A stretch of DNA of 64,000 nt from Diphasiastrum complanatum (Eukaryota; Streptophyta; Lycopodiopsida; Lycopodiales; Lycopodiaceae), in assembly GCA_029204225.1 (NCBI GenBank), contig CM055109.1, positions 4,841,053-4,905,052 of the forward strand, written 5' to 3'. Numbering within the stretch: the stretch's first letter is position 1; every line of letters begins with the position of its first letter. Below, piece after piece: positions 12,082 through 24,900 of this stretch. Under the pieces are notes generated by a model. That model saw nothing but the letters and a program-made list of their open reading frames with translations, had not been told where the DNA came from and ran no database searches. A program made the position numbers and the translations under genes.

Positions 12082-12972
12082 TTGTGAAGTTTAAGGTTAT
12101 TATCCTTTTTTTTTTTCAGAACCTTGTAAGAGGCTCATCAAGCCTCATAATCAATAACTTGAGTCTGCACGTACACGCAAGTTCATTATTGCAACAAAGC
12201 TTCAAATAACAAGGCACCAGAAATGTGATGCTAATCAAAACATTTAGAAGGGTAGAAATACATCTTGGAAAGAATCAAAACTCATAGACAACCAGATGCC
12301 TACCTTCAAAAATGGCAGAGCAATGTAGAAAAACACAGCATTAGTTGTCAAAAGGTTCTCATGCCATTAATAAAGTAGTACTGATCAGCTAGAGCTACTG
12401 TTGTCGATAAGCGAATAGTAGATACACACTCTGCAGCAACCAAAGTGATACCTACCAATTCGAACATATAACTAGACATTCGGCAGTTCTAAACCAAAAA
12501 ACACAGTAACTAGCTGCATACGGCATTCAAGTCAACTGATGTCTTGCTCCTGATAATATAAATCCGTGGCTTGAAGTGCCTCAAGCATGCAAACCATATA
12601 CGCAAGCCAATGAGGGTAGCAATAGGACCAAAGTCTGGTCATCATATCTAAGGACTCATGTGTAACAAGAGAATTTTGTGACCCTCTCAAAGCCTCCAGA
12701 TAATCTAAAAGAAATATATCGGCGAAAAACACGTTCGTCTAGGCCTTTATCACCAGTAGAGAATAGACATGAACGCCCTATCCGCGATAAAATGTGCGGG
12801 TCAGTATGGCTTCAAAACTCGCCAAACTGACATTTGCGCTCAAGGTGATGCTTTTGCCACATTACGATTTGAAAATACTGTCGTAAAACATGCACACATG
12901 TAATTGAAATATAACATCTAGATGAATGGCCAATATATTTTGGAAGGCAATATTCGTACTTGGCCCCAAATC

Positions 12973-15900
12973 TCAATCCAAATCAAGGAACTCCATACGT
13001 TTTCTCATAGTTCCTTTTAATTCTGTGGCATCTCGCTCTGCCTTCTGTGCCTGCAACAGTTGAAAAAATGTTAAGTTTCCGAATGAACAAACTGTGAAAA
13101 AAAAAAGTGTGTTAACAATTTGCATAAGCTAATCAACTTCTTCTCATGAGCACACAGCGACAGTGTAAATTATCTATTTGCTAGGACAATCTCAAACAAA
13201 ATTTTTGTCAAGGGTTTTAGGACTTAGAGCACAAGAGTAAAAAATGAAGTCATCTGTGAGTGAAGCATACTGTTTTTTTTTTTTCATCAATATCCACAGT
13301 CAGATGACAGTCTTACCCGCTTAATTTCTGCATCTGATACTCTTACCATGTTAAGTGGCAACTCCTCTATTGAAGCATCCTGTCAAGATCAGAAACTCCA
13401 CAATTAGGTATCACACAAGATACACAAGATGCACAACAGGCGGCTCGATTATAGATTCTATTGACACCGTTGTGCTGAATCCCCAGCTTATGGCATGCAA
13501 CCAACAAAGCCAATAAACGATTTTTCCTAATGTAACTTTTCTTACAATGATGGTACATATGGCTTTACAAATGCCCCAAGCATCTGAATAGCACAAAGTG
13601 ATGGTCAACTAGCAAAGAATAAGGTCAACAAAGTATCAACCAATTTTACGAAAAAATTTGTTTTCATAGATTAAAAAAGTCACTATATGAAACTACCTTA
13701 AATCTATGGTCTGTCTATGCATCTTAATAATGTGAGTTGACTGAGCAGTTATTAACGTACATAAGATTGCCTAGTTGAGGTAATGACTACCATGTAAGAT
13801 CTTGATGTGTGTACATGATGACACACACACAGAATGCCGCACAGAAGTATTATCCGATATAAATTTCATTTCATGTGAATAATGCATCAAAACTATGTTG
13901 CCATGGGGAGATTCGTCTATGAGACCTACTGATACATTTTTCGGACGCCTTATCTCCTGTTCAAGGACAATGCAAAATTGCCCTGAATGAAGGAGGTGGT
14001 ACAACAAGATTCTTGCTTAGGTTAATCATCACCAGGAAATTGACGGTGAACTTGATGTTTTAGTGAATTCAATTTGGGATGAGGCACGGGCTATCGTGAT
14101 AGGGTTGCAGCCTATCTACATCATCTTGCAGCTAAAGGGCTTCTCTATGGCCTTTTGTACGAGTACATCGATAGGTTGGGGGAGCAGAGCAGTTGAAAAC
14201 AGACAATGAGTATTGCCAAGAGCTATGCTTAGTGCTGCAAAACTAAGACCTTGCTTGCATGATCCTAGTAGGATCACAAATGTAGCCCTAACTAGTTACT
14301 AGTGAAATTTGACTTCCAATTTCTCATTCTCAAGCTCAGTTTTTGTTTCTTTCATTTCATAGGCTCCAGGAGATGTGCGAAGACATATGGCAGTGATTCC
14401 ATCATCCTTTGCATGCCAGGGGTTGTAATTTGCACCCCTTTTAGAGGAGCAACATGCAATTCCAGGACAAAGAGAGCCAAGACAAGTGATTTGCCATTAG
14501 CAAGTCTTCCCAGATGTAGCCAGGGGACACTATAGAATGAGGCCTTAAGAGTTTGGATATCCAATTTCTTACGTCTGCAATGCTATGGGATGTGACCTAT
14601 TAGCTGAAGTTTACAACAAGTGAATTTAGACTCCTTGCTATCAAAAACCAGTGACTCTAGTAACTAGTTTCTAAGTATTATGATCTCTTAGGATTCCAGA
14701 CTTGTGAATTGTGACATTCTACACTTGCAAGGATCAACTGATTTATGGATTATCACCCATGTCACAGGAATGTGTGCATTGTAATTTGTCACATCCCCTA
14801 GTCGCAGAAGCCCGCATTCTAATCCCCTCACAGGATTGTAGTGAATTGGAGTGTTTTTTCACTCATTCATACAAAAGGAGGAATATGTTAGAGAACCTAC
14901 TTGCTCATACAAGTTACCCAAGACAACATTCCTATTGTCGTTAGACAATAGTCCTACACATGACAAAGAACACAGACAACAATGATGAAGCATAATGATG
15001 AGATGTACTCCAACTATGTCCCATTGCTACATACTTATAAACTTTCGTATCAAGTCTCTATGCCAATAATGAAAAAGCAACCTAAAAGCAATTGCCTAAT
15101 TGATGTCTCTACACAAGAGAAAAGCACACAACAGCTATATATAGCAAAACTTGTGCTCCAAATCGAGCACTAGAATCTCAACTTGAATCTAACTTGACTT
15201 TAGTAAATATAGGTAAAGGCCCCTAGAATTAGCATGCAGGATGGCCTAATAATTCTAATTAGCCCCAGATGACAACAGGGTGAGAATGTGAACATTAACT
15301 CTAAGAATCCACCTTAATGTTTACATTGTTAATAACAACAACTATGCATAGCACAAGTATGCATGTGTATCCTCCATGCTGCCCATGTAATGAAAATCCT
15401 CAATTCTGATGTAGAATCTACGATCAACTTTGATCTCAATGTTTACTCGATGTAGAGCTTCCTCATATGTCGATGTGGAATTCCTTTGTATGTCAATGTA
15501 GACTTGACTTTGTCTTCAAGTCCCTATGTGATCTCCGTGAACACACCAAACAGCCCCAAGCAGCAGCCTCTCCCAGGCGCCAAGTCTCGCCTTCCAAGAA
15601 CTAAGCATGGCTATATACTTCTCCTCACTCGCCCTCCGCAACCTCACCCCGCAGGTCGGAAGAACCTCAAGTTTGCTGTTCCCAGGCCTCTTAATTTGCC
15701 ATCCCACACATGCCTCATGAGAATGATCAATATGTCTAATGTCATGAACGATAAAGCTCTAATATATACAATGAGTGGGCAAATGGCCACGTACATGAGT
15801 AGATAGATGGACCGTGGACAATAGACTCGTAGACCGATGAATCTTTATGACTCAGAGGCATCACGATCAGATGGGAATTCCTCATCATCATTATCACTGG

Positions 15901-18900
15901 TGGACGAGTAAGAAAATAAGGAATCCTCCTCCGGTATGTGCGACTGTATCCCTAAACTTCTGCCTCTGCCCCTGCCCTTGCCCCTGCCGCTGCCTCTAGG
16001 ACTACCAGGGCCTCACCGGGCCACTACTCCCTTTGCTTGTGATGTTGCTGCCTCTGGCTCAACATGCAAATCCATCAGGCGTAGCCTACGCCTACCCCCC
16101 CCCCCTTCTACATACAGGTGATGCAGGCTTGGCCTGTGTCTCGGCATCAAGATCCACCCACCCCACATCATCTCCAATGTCCATCTCCATCGCATCATCC
16201 AAGGCTTCATCCTCCTCATTATCCAATCCCCCCTCAGCCTCAACCCCCAACCTCCTCTCATTATCCAATCCCCCCTCAGTCTCATCCCCAACCTCCTCTC
16301 CTGCATCCTCTACATTGGCCCCTGGCCATGGATCTAGTGAGTTCCTGCGCTGCCTCCTATCATAATGTGCCAGCTCCCAATTTTACTCTGAAAAGATCTC
16401 ATCAGCCGCAGCCTCTGTGTGTGCATGGCCTACTGCAGTATCCATGGATTTAAGGCACTCCTCAGGATTCACCTGCCTAGGTGTACCATCTCTCTGCATG
16501 TGCCTGAAGTTGGTGGTGCAATAAACCAACCTATTTAGGTGGGGAACGTTGAGCCTGTTGCGTCTCTTTGTGTGCATAAGAGACCAAGTGCTCCAATTTG
16601 TCTCTCAATCATGCACAACAAGGAGCTATGACTTGCAATAAGACGGGACATTGTCAGATTCTCGAAATGAACGAGTCATCAAGAAGCAAAAACAAATTGT
16701 TGACAATTAAACGAGTAGTTGGCGAACAACCCTGACCTGGATACACATTCTGTATGTATGTCCTTCAGCCGTCCACAAGCTTGGCATCTATGCGTATGGC
16801 TCCAGTAGCCCACATAGGGTGAAGCAAATGAGCAACTGCGTGTATGGGCTTGTGGAAGAAATTCCACCCGTCAAGCCACTTCTCTCGAATAGCTGACATC
16901 CTACAGAAACCAGAAAAGTAATCACTGCATTTTAGGAAAAAACATTTCAACAATGCTAAAAGCTTTTACATTACAAATGCACCAAACAGATTACAAAAAA
17001 GGTCTACATGTGCTCATCAAAAAGCGGTCGGTGAAGGGTCTCCCCAATCCTGTCCATAAACTCGTAAATGAGGTAGAGTGTAGAACCCCTCTTGATCAAC
17101 CAACCTCAGCACATGGTACACTCGTTGTAGGACCTCAACCATCTACTCAGCCTGTCGCCAAAAATGATCTCCAAAACAATCCTCTGAAACCTAAGTCCAA
17201 TCAGCTCGCTACTATGATGCCACTATCTTTGGGCTGCCATCTAGTGCAATGCAAGTCGAACCCAAAGCAACCGCTCCAACACAATGAAGTGGTAGGCAAA
17301 TCGTGTGGGTACGGGCTTCTTCAAATCCAGCAGGCTACATGTCCTAACATGGCCAGGGCCCTCTTCTTCCTGGTTAAAAATGTGACCAAGAGGATGGCAT
17401 TGGATGTCATGGTGGAAACCCAGAGGAAGCCTCTATGTCATGCTTCCAAAGATTGATGTAGTGTGCTGCACACGTGGCTCCAAGTCAAATACAAATTATT
17501 TTATGGTGTAGTCATAGAATCAATGAACCGTTAACGGTTCAGTACGGTTCTGAGAATCGTACTGTGAACCGTACGGTTCACAATCTTTTTTTGGGCAGAA
17601 CCATATAAACCGTGAAATAATTAATTAATTTTTTTTTTCCCCCCCACCCCCAAAACGAGCTATGAGGGGTTTTGGGGGGAAAATTAAAATAAATAAATAA
17701 TTAATTGATTTTTAGATGAACCGTACCACGGTTCAAGGAACCGTGGTACGGTTCCTTCCACGGTTCCCAGGACCCACGGTTCTGGGAACCGTGGGTTCTA
17801 TGGGTGTAGTGTGATTTGCTGCAACTTGAAATTGGCTTATATTCTTGATTCTTGAAGTTAACTTTTAAGAATTCTAGAGTTCAAGCCAATCTTAATTTCT
17901 TTCCTTACTTGCATTCTGCTGCGTGCATTGGGGAGGACCTAATCAAGGCGCAGCGCTAAGAAGGCAACAGGCAACAAGCAGCAGAGGCTCACAGCTCCCG
18001 AGCTACTAGAGATTAATCTGATGGGCACTCGGAGGATGGGGAGTATGTGCAGGAGGATGACTCTGATGAGGATGGGAGGGGGAGTCCAAGAGATGAGGAA
18101 GAGGATAGTTTGCAAACACCAAAGCTCCCAAGGAGGGCTAGGAGGCAACCGCAGGAAATCGGGATGCAGATTCTAGAACTACAGATAAATGACATTGGTA
18201 ACCTGGATCACAGTACTGGAGTGCTAGCCTTACTGCAGACCGTAGTATATAGTGCCATGTATGTGCAGGACTCTAGAGTCCAAATTTGAGATTCCATACC
18301 AGTTACAGTTTAGTACACGCACTTTTATGATTTGCAGTCATGACTCATTGCTCATTTTACATTGATATGTTATTATGTTGAAAAATTTATTTCTACATTT
18401 GCTGAAATTTTGAATGCCGTTCAGGATTAATTGATGAGGAGTCACTCATTTGAGATTTAAATTTTGCAAATTGAAATCAGAAATTGGCATTGACTGGTAA
18501 CTCATTGAAACTGTAAAGTTCTAAGTTCAAGAGATCAGAAATTAGGATTGAGTAATATGGAGTCACTGCTCAGTGGCTAGGACGTAGACAACTAAACGGA
18601 TAGAAAACAGTTGGGCTTATATGCCTGTCAGCCCAACTAATTCCCTGAACCTTAATTTATCATTTTTTGAGAAGCCTGAACCCAATTCAATGATTCGTTC
18701 ACCAACAGGTTGATATGAACCAGTTCGAATCAGATGAATCAGCTAATTCGAATCAGTCCGGGAAAAGACGCTTAAGACATGAAACAGACACGAACATTAT
18801 GCATCAGCATCTGTTACAAAGAAGTGCCAGTTACCTAGAGAATAGCACCAAAGGCCACAAGGAAATCTGCCTGGCAACAAAAGATTTCCTTGTGGCCTGC

Positions 18901-21900
18901 ATAGGTCTGTTTGGGTAGACTTTTGGGCTGCAAAAATGATGAATTTGGCAAAGCACCTGGACTAAGAAGAATCAATGGGAACAAGCATGTCTGGGAACTC
19001 ATTATAGATGGTTAAGCCACCAGTCCCCCACCATAGGATATAGCTCGCTAGCAAAAAACAGTTTTGATTAGAAAACAACCAATTTTGTAAAGCAATCTGG
19101 CCTTTCTAACCAAACATTCTGCCTGGGGTGTAAAGGGGCAGCACCCCCGTTTGGCAGGCACTAACTGACCAGACAAACGGCACGTGGGGCAGCCTTCTGC
19201 CCCCTAGCACTAACTGAATTTCCTAAGGATACCAAATTTGTTAACAATAAACTTGCCTAGGCTTCATGTCACCATAAATATCCCGTATACTTATGCTTAA
19301 CATATAAGATGTAAGGAGAGAACACCACAAAACAAGCAATGTGTACTGTGCAGTGAAATTCTAAAGCAAGTTTTTGCGCCTTCAACTAGATCACAAAATG
19401 ATACTTTATCTTGAATGTTACACTGAAGTTTGCCAATGGGAGTCGGCCAATTAGGGGTTCCCTTGTGAACAGCTGACCAGGGTTGTTGGTCAGCCTCTTG
19501 GCACCAAAAATTTAACCTTAAACAGAACACATTTTCTTGTCAGTATGACTACCAGATAAAGAACCTCCAACGGTCTAAACAAACAAAGAGCAAGAAAAAT
19601 ACCAGTTCTCCAATAAGCACAACATTCTCCCCGCGAATAATATATAAACCAAGAGGATAATCACAGAAAAGATCACCGACAATTACTCGCTTAATGGCAT
19701 TCTGTAATACAAGGTTCGCTGCAAGAAAGAAGCATGTCCCAATCAGCGTTGAATTTGATGGTAAGCTTCAAAACCCGTTACATGACAACAACACTGAAGC
19801 TAACTTGACAATTCAAATGTATCTAGAATGTGAAAACATCCTTTTATGGTCAGGATTGAGACCAAAACCTTGTTCCATGAAAACTTAAGATCAAATCTTA
19901 TAACACTATAATGGAAACTATCAATAAAATGACTATTGAGAAGTGCAAATAGATATCACGTTGTCTAAAGCAGAAACCACTTTATCTCAATTATATTAAC
20001 TGAACTACTTGAGCAAGTGGAGAAAGAGAACGTTCAAGCATACCAAACTGATCAAAAGATCTGAGAACGCCTATAAGCTTTATCCCATCACGAAGTATGA
20101 CAAGTAGTTTCTCTGTTATTGCAAGAAAAAAACTTGCTAATTAGCAATAATTAGTAGCAGGCGGTAACATTATTCAGAGATAAGCTCCATTTAAACCCAT
20201 GTCATGTTCGTGTTAGTTCATCACTAACTATTTCTAACACAGACATCAAAGGATAAACCTTCGGGCTCAGAATTCTTTGCTAACCATCACTTAACATACC
20301 TTTCCAAAAAAGCAGCGAAAAAAATGTTCCAAAAGTCCTTTTAGCTTGTAACAAAGTCTAAGTTAAAGAAAGTAATCAGGGTTTACTAGCACTTGCAGAA
20401 CGAAATCCTTTCAACTTCATACCAGAACTTAAATGGACAGCTTTCCAGGGTCCATTTTCCTTGAAATGTTCAAATTGCTTAAGCTGGCAAGCCAAACATG
20501 AATAAAAAGAGGTACAATTGGAACTCAACAGTGGTAACACTAAATAGTTTTAACCACCGGACATCCTAGAAGACGTCAGCGACGACTAGTATTACCTCAT
20601 GCTGCACCTCGTATCACATCCTTTTTCAACAGCAATGCCAGATGATATGATTTTACATTTAGCATTTATTATGCTCCCACTTATTGACAGTTTGTAGTAT
20701 TGAGTTATGTTGTTCCTTTTTATGCATAGTTTGTTTGGAGACGTTTATATACGCTCCCATGGGGGGATGTCATGTGGAAAATGACGGAGTAGCGAAGTAG
20801 GTAGCGAAGTAAGGCCCTACTGGTAAGTCACAATGTAAGGACGGGAGAAGGTATATGTATGTGCCCGATCAAAAAGAGGGTGAGGCGGGGACTGTGAGGT
20901 TTTTGTAATGATGTGGTGTTTCCCTGTTTCTTCTATCCCATTTCTCAATAATCCTTTTTTGCTTTTTGGGTGGACCTTGTTTCTCGAGTGGGAAACATTT
21001 CCCAAAACTGTGATTTAACGAGAAGGCATTTCTTTAACCCTTTATGGTGCCTATTATGCACATGCAATTAAAGCATTTATGATATTATAGTGTATTTGGC
21101 ACCTTAGTTATCATGTAGGGCCTCCAGTACCAGTTTGTCTGCGTGTCCACTTAAGATATGTGTTCACAATTTGAGTTCATGTATCTTATGGTAGGGCGGC
21201 ACACCTATTATGGAGGTCCATCCAATGGCATACTAACATTTGAAACTTGCAAAAATTTGAGTTTGCAAACACATTTGCAAGCTTGAGAAGATGCCAAAAC
21301 GTTGGCAAAGTTTTTCACACAAAAGAACTAATTTTTGCCTTAGGGAAAAGTGGCAATTCTAAATAAAGTTTCAGATCATGTTCACAACAATTATGCAACA
21401 CAATTTAAAATCTCAAACATCATGAGATCTGAATTCCCACAAACAATGCGCATTACAAATTACAAATATGATACAACAAAAATATCATACTACAAAGCTC
21501 AAACTGCATCTTACACAAGTTAAGAATTTCTAGATAAATTATAGGTGATAAAAACATACATAAAAATATTCCTCAAAACATAAATACACGAGATTTTTAA
21601 ATATGCAACAATTTTATCACCTATTAAATTATAGGTGATAAAATTGTGCAAGATGTTTTGGCCCATTGGAATCTTTCATTCCTCTACCTACAAAAGTATT
21701 GCAATGCTGATGCTCCAACTAAAACTCGTTGTTGTAAGAAAACCTTTGGCACTCTAAATTCTTGGCAGCTTGTGAAATACATAATTTGTAGTCTCTCTTG
21801 CAAGTTCACACATTCTTTTTCCTTTGTGTGTCTAAGCTCCCATCATCTTCAAGTGGATCAAACTTGGAAGAGATGAGCTTATATATGGGAAATGCAACAT

Positions 21901-24900
21901 GAAAGTTGTAGAAAGCGAATCACATGTCATTGCCCATTGTTCATTCTATTACAAAATCAAAGGTCAAGCTGATTTTAGATTAAGTTCTCAGGTTATGAGG
22001 AACTTAGATCTCTAGCTCTTTATATCTTAGGAGCACTAGCACTTAGAGGAGATTGATTGTAGTTGGTTAAATTATGCATGTCCTACACGCGTTGTTTCAA
22101 TAAATGGTACAATAACTGCATTCATTTGAATGTGTGTGAATGTTGCAACTAGGTTAACATTCATGCTAACCCTAATTGCACCTTCTAGTTGTCCGCCATC
22201 TTCCAGCTTATCTTGTATACTCAGCGTATCATGATGCTACCCACAGATGAGCGGAGATACATATAGACGGCACTTGCCTCATCACGACATCTTTAGATTA
22301 AATGTCAGTACACTCTCTTGCAAGCTATTTCCAAGAGATATTGTCTTGTGTCATTGCGCAATTTTTGTTACGCCTGATTCTTGCAGATTGATGATTCATA
22401 ATTGATCGTCGATTGTTTGCTGGTGAATGTTGAATGCTTTTGCATGATATGCTTTTGATTCCTTCTACTTCCGCGCATTAATGCATTCATGTGTGTCTGT
22501 GAAATCAATCGTTTAGATCCTTATGATTTCAAAGTTCGGATCAAGTAGAGCTCAAAACATGTCTCTGAGCTGATCTGATAGGCACAGTACATAGCACTGA
22601 GAAAACCAGATCATTTCGGTTTTTCCAACAGAAAAAAAATTCCAAATACTTGACCTCTTTTTCCTTCTTCCGGTCTCTATCAAGGCTTCTCTAGTGAAAT
22701 AAGTTGGTGTAAGTGAAGGAATACCGTCATCTTGCTCCTTCTCACGAGATATTTATGTATCTTTAGGAGATCCCATCTCATCAAAGACAACATCCTGCTT
22801 ATAATAACGTTCTTTCCTGCAATGTCATAAAGCCTATATCCCTTTTCTTGATCATCATATCTAAGCATCAGATACTGTGTTAACTTTGAATCCAACTTGC
22901 TTCTCATGTCCTTAGAAATATCAGCATATGCAATACTCCCAACCTCAAATTACTTACATTAGGTTTCCTACCTAAATAGAATATTAGCTGCATGGATGAA
23001 AAACTCAAGGTTGTCAGAGTCACAAGCACGGCTACATTTAGCTTATCAATAACCCCACATACCATAAAGAAGGTGAACAAAGAGAACTATAACTATGTAA
23101 GTCTCAATGAGATGGTAATGGGAATGTAGGGATCATGTAAAGAGTGGTGGTGTATTTTATAAATTCTTCAAAGAGGACGAGGGGCAAGTGAAATAAACTC
23201 ATGGCAGAAAGGCCTGATGAAGACCAACATAGAAGTTCAAAAAGTCTCTTACCCTTCCTCGCAGGCCCTTCTTACAACGAGGTAAGGCACAATACTAGTA
23301 CTGGATTTCACGAAGGAAATGAGGAGAGAATGTATAGGCTTGGATGACATTAACATGTAGATGGTGACAATAATCATTGTACCAAGTAATACAAGGAAAA
23401 ACGGAAAACACATTCCTATCGTCTGGAAAATTTTGTAGTTGTGAAGAAGCGTCGTTGGGATGGGGGGGTATATTGAGTGTATAGCAAGTTGCACAAGGAA
23501 CAAAAGAGGATAATCGAGAAAACTACCAATAAGGAAAAACTATCATGGTAGCTTTCCTTCTTCTAGCATGCATAAAGAGTTCCTTTTAACGTGCTTTCCT
23601 CTAGCTATGTTTTGCCATGAAAAATTATAGCAAGTCATCATGTTTTGACCAATTTTGACCTAGTAGACCTGTTGTAAATCTACCTTTACAAGCTTTACTT
23701 CCGGCGCCAACATTGTCCCCGGCGCCAGCAGCGCCCCTGCTGCTCCCAGCGCCACTATGACCAGAATCCAGCCGGCGCCAAGTTCCTGAAAATCTTTGAT
23801 CGGTTCTAGCGAAGTCCAGAGAGCTCAAATCGATGTGCAATCACCTCACACGATCTAGGCATGATTAAAGGAATCCTGGGGATCAATAAATTCTAGAGAG
23901 AGAAAATCCTAGAGAGAGAAAAACGTGCTTTACTAGCCTGGGTAGTGCTTGGTATGAGGGGGGGTGCCGAATCCCACCAATACTATAGGGGAGTGCGGGT
24001 TGCGACTCAGGGCGAGCTCCAACCAAGTCTCAGCCTCCCTTGCTGGAATGTTGTCCTGGCACTCGCCTTGGCATGCCAGCTCCCCGAAGACTAGGGTCAG
24101 TCACACACTTGAGATGTAACCTTCTCAGATTCATCAATAAAGTGGGATTTTCCTCAAACTGACTCTGATTACCTTCTGGGTTTCAGTGTTCGGTAAAAGC
24201 GCAAGTTGTAAGGCCTCTTCAAAATTTTTAAGTTGGCACATAGCTGAGGGTCGTATCCCGGGACGCCAGCGGTATGCCGTCGGGACCATTCAGTCCGTGG
24301 CGCCAGTGGTATGCTGTTGGGACCATTCGGTCCAAGAACTGGTTGTCTCCATATTTGTCGCGGCTTGTGGTTCTGAGTGTTCCTTGCATGAACGTGAATG
24401 GGTTAAGCTCTTGGGGAACGGGCTCTAACCTGTTGGCTGAGTTGGATGGCTTGCTTGGGTGGAAGTTACCTGTTTATGGCTGTCCAGTCTGGCGTGGCGC
24501 CAGGTTGGCTTCCAGCGCTCGTGACGAAGCTTTCAGTTGGTTAAGTCTGATGTAAGTCAGACGGCTTGCTTGGAATGGATGTTACTCGTTTGTAACGAAG
24601 CTTCGAGTTGGTTAAGTTTGATGTATGTCGGGCGGCTTGCTTAGAGGGAAGTCACCCACATCGGGACCCCCGATCTGGCATGGCGCCAGGTTGGATCTCA
24701 ATGTTGGTTTTCGGAACTTCAAGTTGGTTAAATCTGATCGTTGTTGGCAAGTTGGCTGCTTGTATGTCAAGTGGGTTTGGATGGCAAGAGTTGAAGGTTG
24801 GGAAGCTAAGTCGTGGTTCCCGGCTCCCTTTGGGATGCCTGCGCTACAAGACAACCAGTACAAATTGGTTTAGTCACTACTTGCCAATTTTTTGCAAAAC

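Noticed and set aside
16033-16453. Pro/Ser-rich plus-strand ORFs
   Set aside because: They are the antisense of the acidic C-terminal tail of the minus-strand hAT transposase.
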